Assembly: GCF_004152935.1 (NCBI RefSeq)
Contig: NZ_SETE01000005.1
Coordinates: forward strand, 310,001-374,000
DNA: 64,000 nt
Reading direction: 5' to 3'
Source of the DNA: Brumimicrobium glaciale
Lineage (GTDB): Bacteria > Bacteroidota > Bacteroidia > Flavobacteriales_D > Crocinitomicaceae
Below the pieces are notes generated by a model. That model made no database searches, was not told the origin of the DNA, and saw nothing but the letters and a program-made list of their open reading frames with translations. The translations under genes and the position numbers were made by a program. This document shows positions 1 through 9,218 of this stretch, piece by piece (position 1 is the first letter of the stretch; every line of letters begins with the position of its first letter).

Positions 1-195
1 TTACAAGGGAATCTTGATCCGTGTGCTTTATATTCTTCACACAGTGAAATCGAGCAGCTAACTAATAATATGTTAGATAGTTTCAAAAGTAAAAGACATA
101 TTGTAAATTTGGGTCATGGAGTTTATCCAGATATCGATCCTGAAAAGGTTAAAACATTTATTAAAACTGTAAAAAACTATGAAATCAAAAACTAG
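1..195 (+). CDS. hemE: Uroporphyrinogen decarboxylase, C-terminal end (partial)
   Basis: The window opens inside a frame encoding LQGNLDP near its start and [17 protein letters not shown] further on, both recognisable near the C-terminus of uroporphyrinogen decarboxylase. The family converts uroporphyrinogen III to coproporphyrinogen III in cytoplasmic heme synthesis. Only the last 64 codons are present; the start lies outside the window. The TAG stop at 193-195 falls inside the next gene, whose ATG is at 179, so the two overlap by 17 bases and are probably co-transcribed. The assignment rests on the short conserved C-terminal motifs only. Confidence 0.85.
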   Translation, partial: LQGNLDPCALYSSHSEIEQLTNNMLDSFKSKRHIVNLGHGVYPDIDPEKVKTFIKTVKNYEIKN

Positions 196-1360
196 AAAAT
201 TAAAAGGCTTGCTTTACACGCTGCCTTTAGCCTTACTTTCGTTATCAACGATTGCACAAGAAGCCGAGAACTTGGTCGTAAACCCAAGTTTCGAAGATGC
301 ACAAAGCAGAAAGATTCGCAGAATTGGCGATATTGAAAAAGCTGAAGGATGGTCTTCTGCGACAGGAAGTAGAGCAGATTTATTTTCTTCAGAAGCAGGA
401 GCACCTGATGTATTAACTCCAGATAACATTTACGGGAGAGAAGAACCGAAAAGTGGTGTTAACTATGCAGGAGTGATTTCATATTCTTATCGTGAAAAAG
501 AGAACAGAAGTTATTTAACATCTCAACTTTCAACTTCTTTGAAAAAGGGAATGCGTTATAAAGTTCAATTTTATGCTTCTTTAGCAGAGCTTTCTAAATA
601 CTCATCAAACAGATTAGGTGCTCATATTTCTAAAAAAGGATTAGGAACAGATGATAAAATTCCAGCGATTATTGCTGAAACTCATATTGAACATCCGAAA
701 AGAGAAGCATTTGATGGAATGTATGGATGGGATTTAGTTTGCGGAGAATATGTTGCAACTGGAAAAGAAAAATATATTACAATAGGTAATTTTTCTGAAG
801 ATGCTGACATTAAAGGTGACCGTGCAAGAAAACCAAGAGACATGAGTGGAAAGCAGATAATTGCTGCTTACTATTATATTGATGATGTTTCTGTACAATT
901 ATTAGGTCCAAATGAAACATGTGAATGTGATTATGGAGATGAATCTCAACAAGTTGCTTCAACAGTTTACCAACGTTCTCCAGAGATTACAAAAGACATG
1001 GATTTAAGTGCAATGGTAAATCAATATAATATTTACTATGCAGGTGGAAGATATGACGTAAAAATAGATGGAGAAAAAACTTTGGATAAACTTGCGTCAA
1101 TGATGGAAGAGAATCCAAAGATGAAACTTCAATTAACAGGTCACTCCGATGCAACAGAAGCTGCAAGTGCAACAGACAATGTTCTTTCGATGCGAAGAGC
1201 AGAATATGTTAAAAAACTTCTAGAAGAAAAAGGAGTTGCTGGAGACAGATTGATTATTGAAGACGCTAAAGATGGAATAGATTCTGAGTATATTACTGAA
1301 AGTGATGATGACACTTTGAGAGATGCTAAAAACAGAAGAGTAACATTTAGAGTTCTCTAA
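179..1360 (+). CDS. OmpA-family cell-envelope protein
   Basis: A 393-residue exported protein. A signal peptide ends near residue 26 (LSLSTIAQ). The N-terminal half begins [10 protein letters not shown], the opening of a carbohydrate-binding-like beta-sandwich often seen in Bacteroidota surface proteins. The C-terminal 110 residues form an OmpA-type peptidoglycan-binding domain, with [10 protein letters not shown] and a terminal NRRVTFRVL. The central CECDYG segment may hold a disulfide or mark a domain joint. By family it probably links the outer membrane or a surface structure to peptidoglycan; the ligand of the N-terminal domain is unknown. The start overlaps hemE, and a strong terminator follows. 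Confidence 0.8.
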   Translation: MKSKTRKLKGLLYTLPLALLSLSTIAQEAENLVVNPSFEDAQSRKIRRIGDIEKAEGWSSATGSRADLFSSEAGAPDVLTPDNIYGREEPKSGVNYAGVISYSYREKENRSYLTSQLSTSLKKGMRYKVQFYASLAELSKYSSNRLGAHISKKGLGTDDKIPAIIAETHIEHPKREAFDGMYGWDLVCGEYVATGKEKYITIGNFSEDADIKGDRARKPRDMSGKQIIAAYYYIDDVSVQLLGPNETCECDYGDESQQVASTVYQRSPEITKDMDLSAMVNQYNIYYAGGRYDVKIDGEKTLDKLASMMEENPKMKLQLTGHSDATEAASATDNVLSMRRAEYVKKLLEEKGVAGDRLIIEDAKDGIDSEYITESDDDTLRDAKNRRVTFRVL

Positions 1361-1383
1361 GAACCAAAAACTATAAATTTATT

Positions 1384-1419
1384 AAATACGCTTCAATCTT
1401 GGAGCGTATTTTTTTTTTT
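1384..1419 (+). terminator. Intrinsic terminator after the OmpA-family gene
   Basis: Perfect 9-bp arms AAATACGCT (1384-1392) and AGCGTATTT (1403-1411) enclose a 10-nt loop and run into an unbroken T tract ending at 1419. It lies 24 bases after the stop of the hemE/ompA-like transcription unit. Confidence 0.85.
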
Positions 1420-1725
1420 GCGATGATTTTTTTACATTTTGCTAAGTTTGACTTTTTGCAGCAAAAAACAACAAGTAAAATTTTTCATCGTAATTAATGA
1501 CTATGCCAGATGTAAAAGTAATTGTGTTATGAAAATGTCTGAAAAATGCAATAATTTAAAGAACAACAATACATCTATCAAGCTAAAATCATGTTCAAAA
1601 AACCGTACGAATTCTTTCTAGCCATTGACTTTAGTCCATGGCTAATACACTAACAATCACTAGAGCTATTAAAACTAAACTCCAACCTTTAAAAATTCCG
1701 AAAATTCAACATTCATAATTCATAA
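1420..1725. other. Intergenic stretch with no recognisable gene
   Basis: AT-rich spacer between a plus-strand terminator and the 3' end of the minus-strand HD gene. A 60-codon open frame at 1439-1621 has no recognisable domain, signal peptide or promoter and is not called. The right edge (about 1708-1728) carries CATAATTCATAATT, one form of the short AT-rich repeats found beside many stop codons in this window. Confidence 0.5.
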
Positions 1726-2367
1726 TTACCCACCCCATTCTTCATAAAACTGATCTAAAAACTCCTCCATAAAAAGTGTTCGCTTTTCGGCAATTACTTT
1801 TCCCGAATGGGTATGCATTCTGTCTTTTAGAATCAGAAGCTTTTCGTAGAAGTGATTTACAGTATGCGTTCTCTCCTTAATGTAACTTTCTTTAGATTGT
1901 TTAATTTTTGGAGGAATCGCTGGATCATAAATTGGTTGTCCAATTGAACCACCGTAGGCGAAAGTCCTGGCAACTCCAATTGCTCCAATGGCATCAATTC
2001 TATCGGCATCTTGAACAATTTTTCCTTCTAGGGAATCCATGGTATCTTTCTCACCACTTCCTTTGAAAGAAACATACTTTACAATTAATGCCACAGCTAA
2101 TTTTGTTTCAATATTTACATTTAAATGATCTAATATCTGACTTGCCACTTCAGCTCCTTTTTCAAAATCTCCGCCATTGAATTTATGATCTGATATATCA
2201 TGTAATAATGCTGCTAATTCAATTACCTCTCTATTCCCACCTTCTTTTTCTTGAATTTTTAAGGCGATATTTCTTACTCGGTCTATATGAAACCAATCAT
2301 GTCCAGTACCTTCATTTTCAAATAGTTTTTTCACCTGTTGTTCAACTGCTTGTATAACTTCTTTCAT
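1726..2367 (-). CDS. HD-domain phosphohydrolase
   Basis: A 213-residue cytoplasmic protein of the HD superfamily, the small YedJ/YpgQ-like group. Metal-binding landmarks are GHDWFHIDRVRNIA near the N-terminus, LAALLHDISDHKF (the HD pair) and QDADRIDAIGAIG, where the last Asp usually completes the site. Members hydrolyse phosphate esters, sometimes nucleotides; the substrate here is unknown. I chose the ATG at 2365-2367 (MKEVIQAVEQQ) over an upstream ATG at 2418 because the extra 17 residues are hydrophobic and unlike the family. The gene diverges from acetyl-CoA synthetase. Confidence 0.8.
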   Translation of the reverse strand: MKEVIQAVEQQVKKLFENEGTGHDWFHIDRVRNIALKIQEKEGGNREVIELAALLHDISDHKFNGGDFEKGAEVASQILDHLNVNIETKLAVALIVKYVSFKGSGEKDTMDSLEGKIVQDADRIDAIGAIGVARTFAYGGSIGQPIYDPAIPPKIKQSKESYIKERTHTVNHFYEKLLILKDRMHTHSGKVIAEKRTLFMEEFLDQFYEEWGG

Positions 2368-2461
2368 ATTTTCTTTTATAATTATAATCAAAACCTCCGT
2401 AAATGAAATTAATCTCAAACAATATTAGTAAATTTAACTTCCATCTTAAAAATAATGAGCC

Positions 2462-4366
2462 ATGAAATATATAGTTAAAAATCTTCCAGAATATTTTAAG
2501 TATCAAGAAAAAGCTCTTCAAGATCCCGAAAAATTTTGGAGTGAAATAGCTGAAAGTTTCAAATGGAAGAAAAGATGGTCCAGTGTTCTAAATGCCGACA
2601 TGCACAAAGCAGATATAAAATGGTTTGAAGGCGGTCAATTAAACATTACTGAAAATTGTATAGATAGACATTTAGAGGAAAAAGGAGATCAAACAGCAAT
2701 TATTTTTGAACCTAATTCAACTGATGAAAAAGCAGAGCACATTACCTTTAACAAATTATCTGAAGAGGTAAATAAAATCGCCAATGTTCTCAAGCAAAAA
2801 GGTATTCAAAAAGGAGATCGAATTTGTATTTACTTACCAATGATTCCAGAATTAGCTTATTCAATGCTCGCTTGTGCAAGAATTGGAGCAATTCATTCTG
2901 TTGTATTCGCAGGATATTCATCAACAGCCATTTCATCTCGTGTAAATGATGCAAGCTGTAAAATGCTGATTACCGCAGATGGTTCTTATCGTGGAGCGAA
3001 AGAAATTAACCTAAAGAACATTGTTGACAAAGCACTGGTTGACTGTCCAACAGTAGAAAGCGTTCTTGTAGTTAAACGTACCCACTGCGAAATTAAAATG
3101 GAAGCAGAAAGAGATTTTTATTTAGCTGACTTAACAAAAAGCGCAAGTACAGACTGTCCAGCGGAAACGATGGAAGCAGAAGATCCATTATTCATTCTTT
3201 ACACTTCTGGTTCTACCGGAAAACCTAAAGGAATGGTTCACACAACTGGAGGATATATGGTTTATACAGCGCATACATTCAAAAATGTTTTCCAATATGA
3301 AAATGGAGAAATTTATTGGTGTACAGCTGATATTGGTTGGATCACGGGACATTCATACATACTTTACGGTCCATTATTGAATGGAGCAACAACTATTATA
3401 TTTGAAGGTGTTCCTTCTTATCCAGATCATAATCGATTTTGGGAAGTTATTGAAAAACATAAAGTCAATCAATTTTATACAGCACCAACAGCTATTCGTT
3501 CATTGGCAAAACAAGATATTTCACATGTTGAAAAACACGATTTATCTTCATTAAAAGTTTTGGGTTCAGTTGGAGAACCTATAAATGTCGAAGCTTGGAA
3601 TTGGTATGATCATCACATTGGTCAACAACGCTGTCCGATAGTTGATACGTGGTGGCAGACAGAAACTGGAGGGATTTTAATTTCACCTATTCCATTCTCT
3701 ACACCTACGAAAGCAACATTTGCTACTTTTCCACTTTTAGGAATTCAACCTGTTTTGATGAGTGAAGAAGGAAAAGAATTAGAAGGAAATCTTGTGAATG
3801 GTAATTTATGTATCAAAACACCATGGCCAGGAATAGCGCGAACCATTTGGAACGATCACAAGCGCTATCACGAAACTTATTTCTCCGCTTATCCAGGATA
3901 TTACTTTTCTGGCGATGCAGCATTGAGAGATCCGGTAGGATATTATAGAATTACTGGTCGCGTTGATGATGTCGTAATTGTTTCAGGTCATAATTTAGGA
4001 ACTGCGCCAATTGAAAACACGATCAACGAGCATCAAATAGTTGCTGAATCGGCTATTGTTGGCTATCCTCATGACGTAAAAGGAAATGCTTTATTTGGAT
4101 TTGTGACATTAAAACGACCAATCAGCGATGAAGAAAAAGAAGCATTAAAAATCGCAATAAACGAATCAATTTCAGATCAAATTGGTCCGATAGCAAAACT
4201 ATCTAAGATTCAATTTACATTTAGCTTACCTAAAACAAGATCTGGAAAAATTATGCGTCGTATTTTAAGAAAAATCGCGTCTAATGAATTCACAGATTTA
4301 GGTGATACTTCTACCCTATTAAATCCAGAAGCAGTTGATGAAATAATCAAAAATAGAGAAAAATGA
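2462..4366 (+). CDS. acs: Acetyl-CoA synthetase (acetate--CoA ligase, AMP-forming)
   Basis: A 634-residue ANL-superfamily enzyme, the usual length for Acs, which activates acetate with ATP to acetyl-AMP and then acetyl-CoA in the cytoplasm. It shows the phosphate-binding loop YTSGSTGKPKG, the acetate-pocket motif VDTWWQTETGG, GYYFSGDAA and the C-terminal LPKTRSGKIMRR, whose lysine (K596) is the residue acetylated in characterised Acs. The Trp in the acetate motif argues for acetate rather than a longer acyl group, though propionate cannot be excluded. Its stop overlaps the next gene by ATGA. Confidence 0.9.
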   Translation: MKYIVKNLPEYFKYQEKALQDPEKFWSEIAESFKWKKRWSSVLNADMHKADIKWFEGGQLNITENCIDRHLEEKGDQTAIIFEPNSTDEKAEHITFNKLSEEVNKIANVLKQKGIQKGDRICIYLPMIPELAYSMLACARIGAIHSVVFAGYSSTAISSRVNDASCKMLITADGSYRGAKEINLKNIVDKALVDCPTVESVLVVKRTHCEIKMEAERDFYLADLTKSASTDCPAETMEAEDPLFILYTSGSTGKPKGMVHTTGGYMVYTAHTFKNVFQYENGEIYWCTADIGWITGHSYILYGPLLNGATTIIFEGVPSYPDHNRFWEVIEKHKVNQFYTAPTAIRSLAKQDISHVEKHDLSSLKVLGSVGEPINVEAWNWYDHHIGQQRCPIVDTWWQTETGGILISPIPFSTPTKATFATFPLLGIQPVLMSEEGKELEGNLVNGNLCIKTPWPGIARTIWNDHKRYHETYFSAYPGYYFSGDAALRDPVGYYRITGRVDDVVIVSGHNLGTAPIENTINEHQIVAESAIVGYPHDVKGNALFGFVTLKRPISDEEKEALKIAINESISDQIGPIAKLSKIQFTFSLPKTRSGKIMRRILRKIASNEFTDLGDTSTLLNPEAVDEIIKNREK

Positions 4367-4590
4367 AAATCACTTTAAAAGTCTTATTTGTAATGAAAGG
4401 CTTCGTAATTGCAGGGCTAGTTATTTGGGGAGTATTTCTTGCAAAAAGCAAAACAGAATTACAATTAGAAAATTATGAATTAACAGAGAGATATAATTAT
4501 TTAGAAGCTTTTAATGAAATTTTACAATACGATTTAGAAACTTCTAGAGATAGTGTTAGAATATTGGAGAAGAGAATTGATGATTACTAA
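4363..4590 (+). CDS. Small membrane-anchored coiled-coil protein
   Basis: A 75-residue protein that I do not recognise. Residues about 8-27 form one hydrophobic membrane segment (MKGFVIAGLVIWGVFLAK) and the rest is a charged helix likely to be coiled coil, ending RILEKRIDDY. It overlaps the acs stop through ATGA, so translation is probably coupled. It may tether or regulate something at the membrane, but nothing links it to acetate metabolism beyond position. Confidence 0.6.
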   Translation: MKITLKVLFVMKGFVIAGLVIWGVFLAKSKTELQLENYELTERYNYLEAFNEILQYDLETSRDSVRILEKRIDDY

Positions 4591-4625
4591 TTGTTAATGT
4601 TTAATTGTTAATGTTTAACGAATTG
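4591..4625 (+). repeat. Short AT-rich 3'-end repeat
   Basis: Right after the stop codon the sequence repeats TTGTTAATGTTTAA in phased 7-bp steps. Similar tracts sit directly beside stop codons at about 12806, 31173, 34632, 41840, 45530, 48537 and 49962. Confidence 0.6.
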
Positions 4626-4705
4626 ATATCGAAACGATAACACATGGAAATCGAGGTGATATTTGTCAGTATACACGCAACGCAATTGATTTAATTCGCA
4701 ATTGA

Positions 4706-5443
4706 TCAATAAGTGATTTGTCCGTTCATAAATACTTTAATTTCATTTTGAAATTGAACAATTAGTTCTCCTGAATCGGTGGTCGTTTGAATTTCACCTT
4801 CGGTAATCTGATCATTAATTGTAAATGGATGAGGCATATTTAATTTCCAGAGTTGCTTATTATATTCATTATGCATCCATTTTTCTCCTTTTTCATGATA
4901 TAAGTTAATGAAATGATTAAATGCGTCGATTACTTCATAAATTAATTCTTTTGGGTTATAGTTTTTTCCTGTTTCCAAACTTAAAGAAGTAGCTCTTGGT
5001 GCGTCAAAATTTTGTTGATTGATATTCACACCAAAGCCAATAACAGAATTCCTTTGATTTGAAGTAATAAAAGATTCAATTAAAATTCCAACGGCTTTTT
5101 TATCATTAATCATAATATCGTTGGGCCATTTTATTTTAACATTATCTATGTGTTTGAGCAAAAATGATTGCAAAGCTAAAGCAGTAACATGATTAAGGGA
5201 AATCATATTGTTAATTTTCCACATATTAATGTCGGCAGCAATGCTCACTATCAAATTAGAAAATGCGTCAGATTGCCACTCTTTTCCACGCTGCCCTCTG
5301 CCATTTGTTTGAATGTCTGTCAGAATTACCGAGCCTGAATCAATAGCACCTGATTTGAACACCTTGGCAGTATAGTTGTTAGTACTGTCAGTGCGATCAA
5401 GATAAATTATTTTCTGACCTACAAACACATTTTGTATATCCAT
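4706..5443 (-). CDS. birA: Biotin--[acetyl-CoA carboxylase] ligase
   Basis: A 245-residue monofunctional biotin protein ligase that makes biotinyl-AMP and transfers biotin to the carboxyl-carrier lysine. It has LDRTDSTNNYT near the N-terminus, the adenylate-binding loop GRGQRGKEW (about residues 48-56) and KWPNDIMINDKKAVGILIES. There is no N-terminal winged helix, so it should not act as a DNA-binding repressor like E. coli BirA. The short C-terminal SH3-like cap is present. It is transcribed divergently from rsfS, with back-to-back promoter boxes between them. Confidence 0.9.
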   Translation of the reverse strand: MDIQNVFVGQKIIYLDRTDSTNNYTAKVFKSGAIDSGSVILTDIQTNGRGQRGKEWQSDAFSNLIVSIAADINMWKINNMISLNHVTALALQSFLLKHIDNVKIKWPNDIMINDKKAVGILIESFITSNQRNSVIGFGVNINQQNFDAPRATSLSLETGKNYNPKELIYEVIDAFNHFINLYHEKGEKWMHNEYNKQLWKLNMPHPFTINDQITEGEIQTTTDSGELIVQFQNEIKVFMNGQITY

Positions 5444-5466
5444 GAAACAGTTTAAAAGTAAGGGCG

Positions 5467-5474
5467 CAAAATTA
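5467..5474 (-). promoter_or_regulatory. birA promoter -7 box
   Basis: On the minus strand this reads TAATTTTG, matching the Bacteroidota -7 consensus TAnnTTTG, 23 bases before the birA ATG. It is back to back with the rsfS box, so the two units share a very short divergent control region. Confidence 0.5.
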
Positions 5475-5483
5475 AAATTTAAT

Positions 5484-5491
5484 TAGCTTTG
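5484..5491 (+). promoter_or_regulatory. rsfS promoter -7 box
   Basis: TAGCTTTG matches TAnnTTTG and lies 17 bases before the rsfS ATG, which implies a very short leader. No clear -33 element is visible. Confidence 0.55.
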
Positions 5492-5508
5492 TAAGCAATT
5501 ATTATAGA

Positions 5509-5883
5509 ATGATAAAAATAGTAAAAGAAATTAGTGCAGAAAAACTTTGCGAGGTAATCGTTGAAGGGATGCAAGACAACAAAGCAGAGGATATTGTTGT
5601 AATAGATTTAAGAGACGTAGAAAGTGCAGTAACAGACTTTTTTGTAATCGGAAGCGGCGATTCAACTACCCAAGTTGATGGAATTGCAAACGCGATTGTA
5701 CGTGCTACTCGAAAAACTTTAAAAGAAAAACCTTGGCACCAAGAAGGTAAAAACAGCTCACAATGGGTTTTATTGGATTATGTAAACGTTGTTGCGCATA
5801 TTTTCCACAAAGATGTTCGTGAATATTATGAATTAGAAGATTTATGGGCTGATGGTAAGAAACGTCAGATTGAAAATCTATAA
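5509..5883 (+). CDS. rsfS: Ribosome silencing factor RsfS (Iojap family)
   Basis: A 124-residue cytoplasmic protein covering the whole Iojap/RsfS domain. Characteristic stretches are VVIDLRDVESAVTDFFVI, WHQEGKNSSQWVLLDY and VVAHIFHKDVREYYELEDLW. By family it binds ribosomal protein uL14 and blocks subunit joining when nutrients are low. It stands first in the cluster with ftsH, nine bases before the ftsH ATG, an arrangement common in Bacteroidota. Confidence 0.9.
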   Translation: MIKIVKEISAEKLCEVIVEGMQDNKAEDIVVIDLRDVESAVTDFFVIGSGDSTTQVDGIANAIVRATRKTLKEKPWHQEGKNSSQWVLLDYVNVVAHIFHKDVREYYELEDLWADGKKRQIENL

Positions 5884-5892
5884 ATATTAGAA

Positions 5893-8040
5893 ATGGCAAA
5901 AGAAAACAAAGAGAATCAAAACAAGAATAAGCCCACTAAGAAGAATCCTTATTCTATTTATTGGATTTATGCAGCAATTGGAATTGCGATAATTGGGATC
6001 CAGTTATTCATGAGTTCCTCAACAACAAAGGAATTACAATCCAAACAAACTTTCTTAACCTTAATGGAAGAAGGTTTTGTTGAAAACACTATCCTCTGGA
6101 GAAATGTAGGAAGAGTAGATTTTAAAATCAACGAATCTGGAATTACAGCTGTAAATCAGGGTGATTTTTCAGGATCAGATTTCGAAGTTATGAGACGTGC
6201 GATGAACAATTCAGGGAAAACCTTGGGTACTGCTTCACCGCAATTTTCATTTGATATCGCGTCAACCGAAGCTTTTATAAAGGAATTTGAAACCGTCAAT
6301 GACAAGCGAAAAGCAGATGGATTTGATGTTATTTCTTATCGTGTGGATGAAGAGCACAATTATATAGGACAAATATTCAGTTTCTTATTGCCAATCATTA
6401 TCATTATAGCCATTTGGATGTTCATCATGAAGAGAATGTCTGGCGGAGGTGCTGGTGGTGCTGGAGGTCAAATCTTCAACATTGGTAAATCGAAAGCTAA
6501 AGTTTTTGAGAAAGGAAAAGGAACAGACGTTACATTTAAAGATGTAGCAGGACTTGAAGGAGCAAAAGAAGAAGTCGAGGAAATCGTGAACTTCTTGAAG
6601 AATCCTTCAAAATACACAGAATTAGGAGCTAAAATTCCAAAAGGAGCAATTTTAGTTGGCCCTCCAGGAACAGGTAAAACTTTATTAGCGAAAGCTGTAG
6701 CAGGTGAAGCAGATGTCCCATTCTTCTCGTTATCAGGATCTGATTTCGTAGAGATGTTTGTTGGTGTTGGAGCGTCTCGTGTTAGAGATTTATTCAAGCA
6801 AGCAAAAGAGAAAGCACCTTCAATTATCTTTATTGATGAGATTGATGCAATTGGTAGAGCGCGTGGTAAGAACAACAACATGGGTTCTAACGACGAACGT
6901 GAAAATACATTGAACCAACTACTGACAGAAATGGATGGATTTGGAACAAACTCTGGTGTTATTATTCTTGCAGCAACTAACCGTGCAGATGTATTGGATA
7001 AAGCATTGATGCGTGCAGGGCGTTTTGACCGTCAGATTTATGTTGACATGCCAGATTTAAACGAAAGAAGAGCAATCTTTAAAGTTCATTTAAAGCCTAT
7101 TAAAACGGACAAAGAAATGGATGTTGAATTCTTGGCAAAACAAACACCAGGATTCTCAGGAGCAGATATTGCAAACCTTTGTAATGAAGCAGCATTAATT
7201 GCAGCCCGTAAAGACAAAAAGGCAGTTGAGAAACAAGATTTCTTAGACGCTGTAGACAGAATCGTTGGTGGATTAGAGAAGAAAAACAAGATTATTACTA
7301 AAGATGAGAAACGATCTATTGCATTCCACGAAGCTGGACACGCAGCTGTTTCTTGGTTAGCTGAACACGCTCACCCATTAGTAAAAGTTACAATTGTACC
7401 CCGTGGTCAATCACTAGGTGCTGCTTGGTATTTACCAGAAGAAAGAAGCATAACCACAACTGAGCAATTATTAGATGAGATGTGTGCTGCTTTAGGTGGA
7501 CGTGCTGCTGAGGAAATTACATTTGGTAAGATTTCTACTGGAGCATTAAGCGATTTAGAGAAAGTAACTAAACAAGCTTATGCAATGGTTTCTGTTTATG
7601 GACTGAACAAAGTAGTAGGAAATATTTCTTTCTATGACTCACAAGGTCAGAACCAGTTTACAAAGCCATATTCTGAAGAAACTGCTCGAATTATTGACCA
7701 AGAGGTGAGTAAATTAATTGAGGAGCAATACCAAAGAGCGAAAGATATTCTTACAGCAAATCAAGATAAACTTAATCTTTTAGCAAGTAAGCTATTAGAA
7801 AAAGAAGTTATCTTCAAAGAAGATTTAATTGCTATATTTGGTGAGCGTCCTTGGGATAAACTTTCTGATATTGAGAAAATCAAATTAGCAGGAGAACATG
7901 CTGAGGTTTCTGCAGATGATGCAAATGTAATTGAAGATGATGCTGAAAAGCCAGCTTCCACAAATGGATCTGTAAATACTGAAAACAGCGATAAAAACTC
8001 AAATGAAGATGTGGAAGAGGATAAAAAAATGGATTCGTAA
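5893..8040 (+). CDS. ftsH: ATP-dependent zinc metalloprotease FtsH
   Basis: A 715-residue membrane AAA+ protease that extracts and degrades membrane and some soluble proteins. Order of parts: hydrophobic segment at about 22-42, a periplasmic domain, second membrane segment at about 160-180, a Gly-rich linker, Walker A GPPGTGKT (256-263), Walker B IIFIDEID (311-318), and the zinc motif HEAGH (479-483). The last 50 residues are acidic and low in complexity. The 3' end overlaps the next gene by 38 bases in another frame. All catalytic residues are intact. Confidence 0.95.
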   Translation: MAKENKENQNKNKPTKKNPYSIYWIYAAIGIAIIGIQLFMSSSTTKELQSKQTFLTLMEEGFVENTILWRNVGRVDFKINESGITAVNQGDFSGSDFEVMRRAMNNSGKTLGTASPQFSFDIASTEAFIKEFETVNDKRKADGFDVISYRVDEEHNYIGQIFSFLLPIIIIIAIWMFIMKRMSGGGAGGAGGQIFNIGKSKAKVFEKGKGTDVTFKDVAGLEGAKEEVEEIVNFLKNPSKYTELGAKIPKGAILVGPPGTGKTLLAKAVAGEADVPFFSLSGSDFVEMFVGVGASRVRDLFKQAKEKAPSIIFIDEIDAIGRARGKNNNMGSNDERENTLNQLLTEMDGFGTNSGVIILAATNRADVLDKALMRAGRFDRQIYVDMPDLNERRAIFKVHLKPIKTDKEMDVEFLAKQTPGFSGADIANLCNEAALIAARKDKKAVEKQDFLDAVDRIVGGLEKKNKIITKDEKRSIAFHEAGHAAVSWLAEHAHPLVKVTIVPRGQSLGAAWYLPEERSITTTEQLLDEMCAALGGRAAEEITFGKISTGALSDLEKVTKQAYAMVSVYGLNKVVGNISFYDSQGQNQFTKPYSEETARIIDQEVSKLIEEQYQRAKDILTANQDKLNLLASKLLEKEVIFKEDLIAIFGERPWDKLSDIEKIKLAGEHAEVSADDANVIEDDAEKPASTNGSVNTENSDKNSNEDVEEDKKMDS

Positions 8041-8266
8041 GATCCTTCCTGAAGAAACTGAATTTGAGAAAAATAAATTAGTCTACCGTACTTCACAAGT
8101 ACACATGGCTAATATCATGAAATTAAAACTTGAAGAAGAAGGTGTCCATGTTATTGTAATAAATAAGATGGACACTTCTTATAACAACTTTGGTCAGATA
8201 GAAATCTATGTTAACCAAAATGATGTTATTCGAGCAAAATACATCATAGAAAAACCCTATGAATAA
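8003..8266 (+). CDS. DUF2007 domain protein
   Basis: An 87-residue soluble protein matching the DUF2007 pattern (putative signal-transducing protein): VYRTSQVHMANIMKLKLEEE, a central NKMDTSYNNFGQIEIYV, and ending AKYIIEKPYE. Its biochemical role is not known. The first 15 residues are basic. It begins inside ftsH (38-base overlap; a second ATG at 8009 is equally possible) and overlaps cdsA by 8 bases, so it is probably translationally coupled to both. Position suggests a link to membrane homeostasis, which is inference. Confidence 0.75.
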   Translation: MKMWKRIKKWIRKILPEETEFEKNKLVYRTSQVHMANIMKLKLEEEGVHVIVINKMDTSYNNFGQIEIYVNQNDVIRAKYIIEKPYE

Positions 8267-9074
8267 CATTATTACGCGTGCCGTTTGGGGAGCTTTGTTT
8301 GTGGTTATCACCATCAGCTCTTTTATTGTTGGAGCCTATGCAGCAGCCACTGTGTTAGGCTTTTTTATGTGTATAGGTGTTTTTGAATTTTATCGATTCT
8401 TCGAAAAATCCAACATCGTCCAACCTAAGTCTTACAGTGGGATTTTGGGTGCACTCCTTCTCTATATTCTACTTACCTTAAAACAAATAGGTATAATTCA
8501 ATTCCCGATTGAATTGGTATTGATTCCTATTGTTTTCCTACCCTTCTTATTCGTTATTTTCAGTAAGCAAAAAAATCCGCTACTTGATTTAACAGTTACC
8601 TTTTTCCCCTGGATTTATGTGATGTTTCCGTTCTATTTGATGTTCTCAATATATAACTTTGAAACAAGTACAGAACCTCAATGGACTTACATTATAGGTC
8701 TCTTTATCTTGGTTTGGACCAATGATACTTTTGCCTACTTGGCAGGCCGATCATTTGGAAAGCATAAACTTTTTGAACGTATTTCTCCAAAGAAAACTTG
8801 GGAAGGAACGATTGGAGGATTTGTATTTACCATTCTAGCAGGATGGATTTATGCTTTCTTAATGGATGGAGATATGATCTTCTGGATAGTAGCAGCTGTA
8901 ATAATCTCTCCAACAAGTGTTTTGGGAGACTTGATAGAATCAAAATTCAAAAGAATTGTAAATGTAAAAGACTCCGGAACTATACTGCCAGGACATGGTG
9001 GAATTTTGGACCGTTTTGACGCTGTTATTTATGCTACGCCATTTTTCTATTTGTTGTTGACTACGTTTGGGTAA
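8259..9074 (+). CDS. cdsA: Phosphatidate cytidylyltransferase
   Basis: A 271-residue integral membrane protein with about seven or eight hydrophobic helices. The C-terminal signature KDSGTILPGHGGILDRFDA is the diagnostic CTP:phosphatidate cytidylyltransferase motif with its catalytic Asp residues. The enzyme makes CDP-diacylglycerol, the precursor of phosphatidylserine and so of the substrate for the psd product encoded just downstream. The ATG overlaps the DUF2007 gene by 8 bases, and a set of half-palindromes follows the stop. Confidence 0.93.
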   Translation: MNNIITRAVWGALFVVITISSFIVGAYAAATVLGFFMCIGVFEFYRFFEKSNIVQPKSYSGILGALLLYILLTLKQIGIIQFPIELVLIPIVFLPFLFVIFSKQKNPLLDLTVTFFPWIYVMFPFYLMFSIYNFETSTEPQWTYIIGLFILVWTNDTFAYLAGRSFGKHKLFERISPKKTWEGTIGGFVFTILAGWIYAFLMDGDMIFWIVAAVIISPTSVLGDLIESKFKRIVNVKDSGTILPGHGGILDRFDAVIYATPFFYLLLTTFG

Positions 9075-9084
9075 TTAATTCATT

Positions 9085-9136
9085 GAACGTTTGAATAATA
9101 GGACGTTTTGCATATTAGGACGTTTGCAAAACGTCC
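9085..9136. repeat. Half-palindrome copies ending in a palindrome (locus A)
   Basis: GAACGTTTG at 9085 and GGACGTTTTG at 9101 are followed, 16-17 bases apart, by a complete hairpin at 9118-9136: GGACGTTT, loop GCA, AAACGTCC. GGACGTTTTGC (9101-9111) also pairs perfectly with 9126-9136. It lies 10 bases after the cdsA stop and lacks a T tract, so it is not a typical terminator. Confidence 0.75.
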
Positions 9137-9218
9137 CTTCATACAAAACGTTTTTCACGAAAGGTGTTTAAACCGAATAATACATTAAATTTACACCTTT
9201 TAAAATAAAATTACATAA

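Noticed and set aside
1439-1621. 60-codon open frame after the OmpA-family gene
   Set aside because: No signal peptide, domain or promoter; Lys/Asn/Ser-rich composition is what AT-rich non-coding DNA gives, and it follows a strong terminator.
2368-2418. N-terminal extension of the HD protein from the ATG at 2418
   Set aside because: The added hydrophobic residues are unlike the family and the ATG at 2365-2367 gives the usual start.
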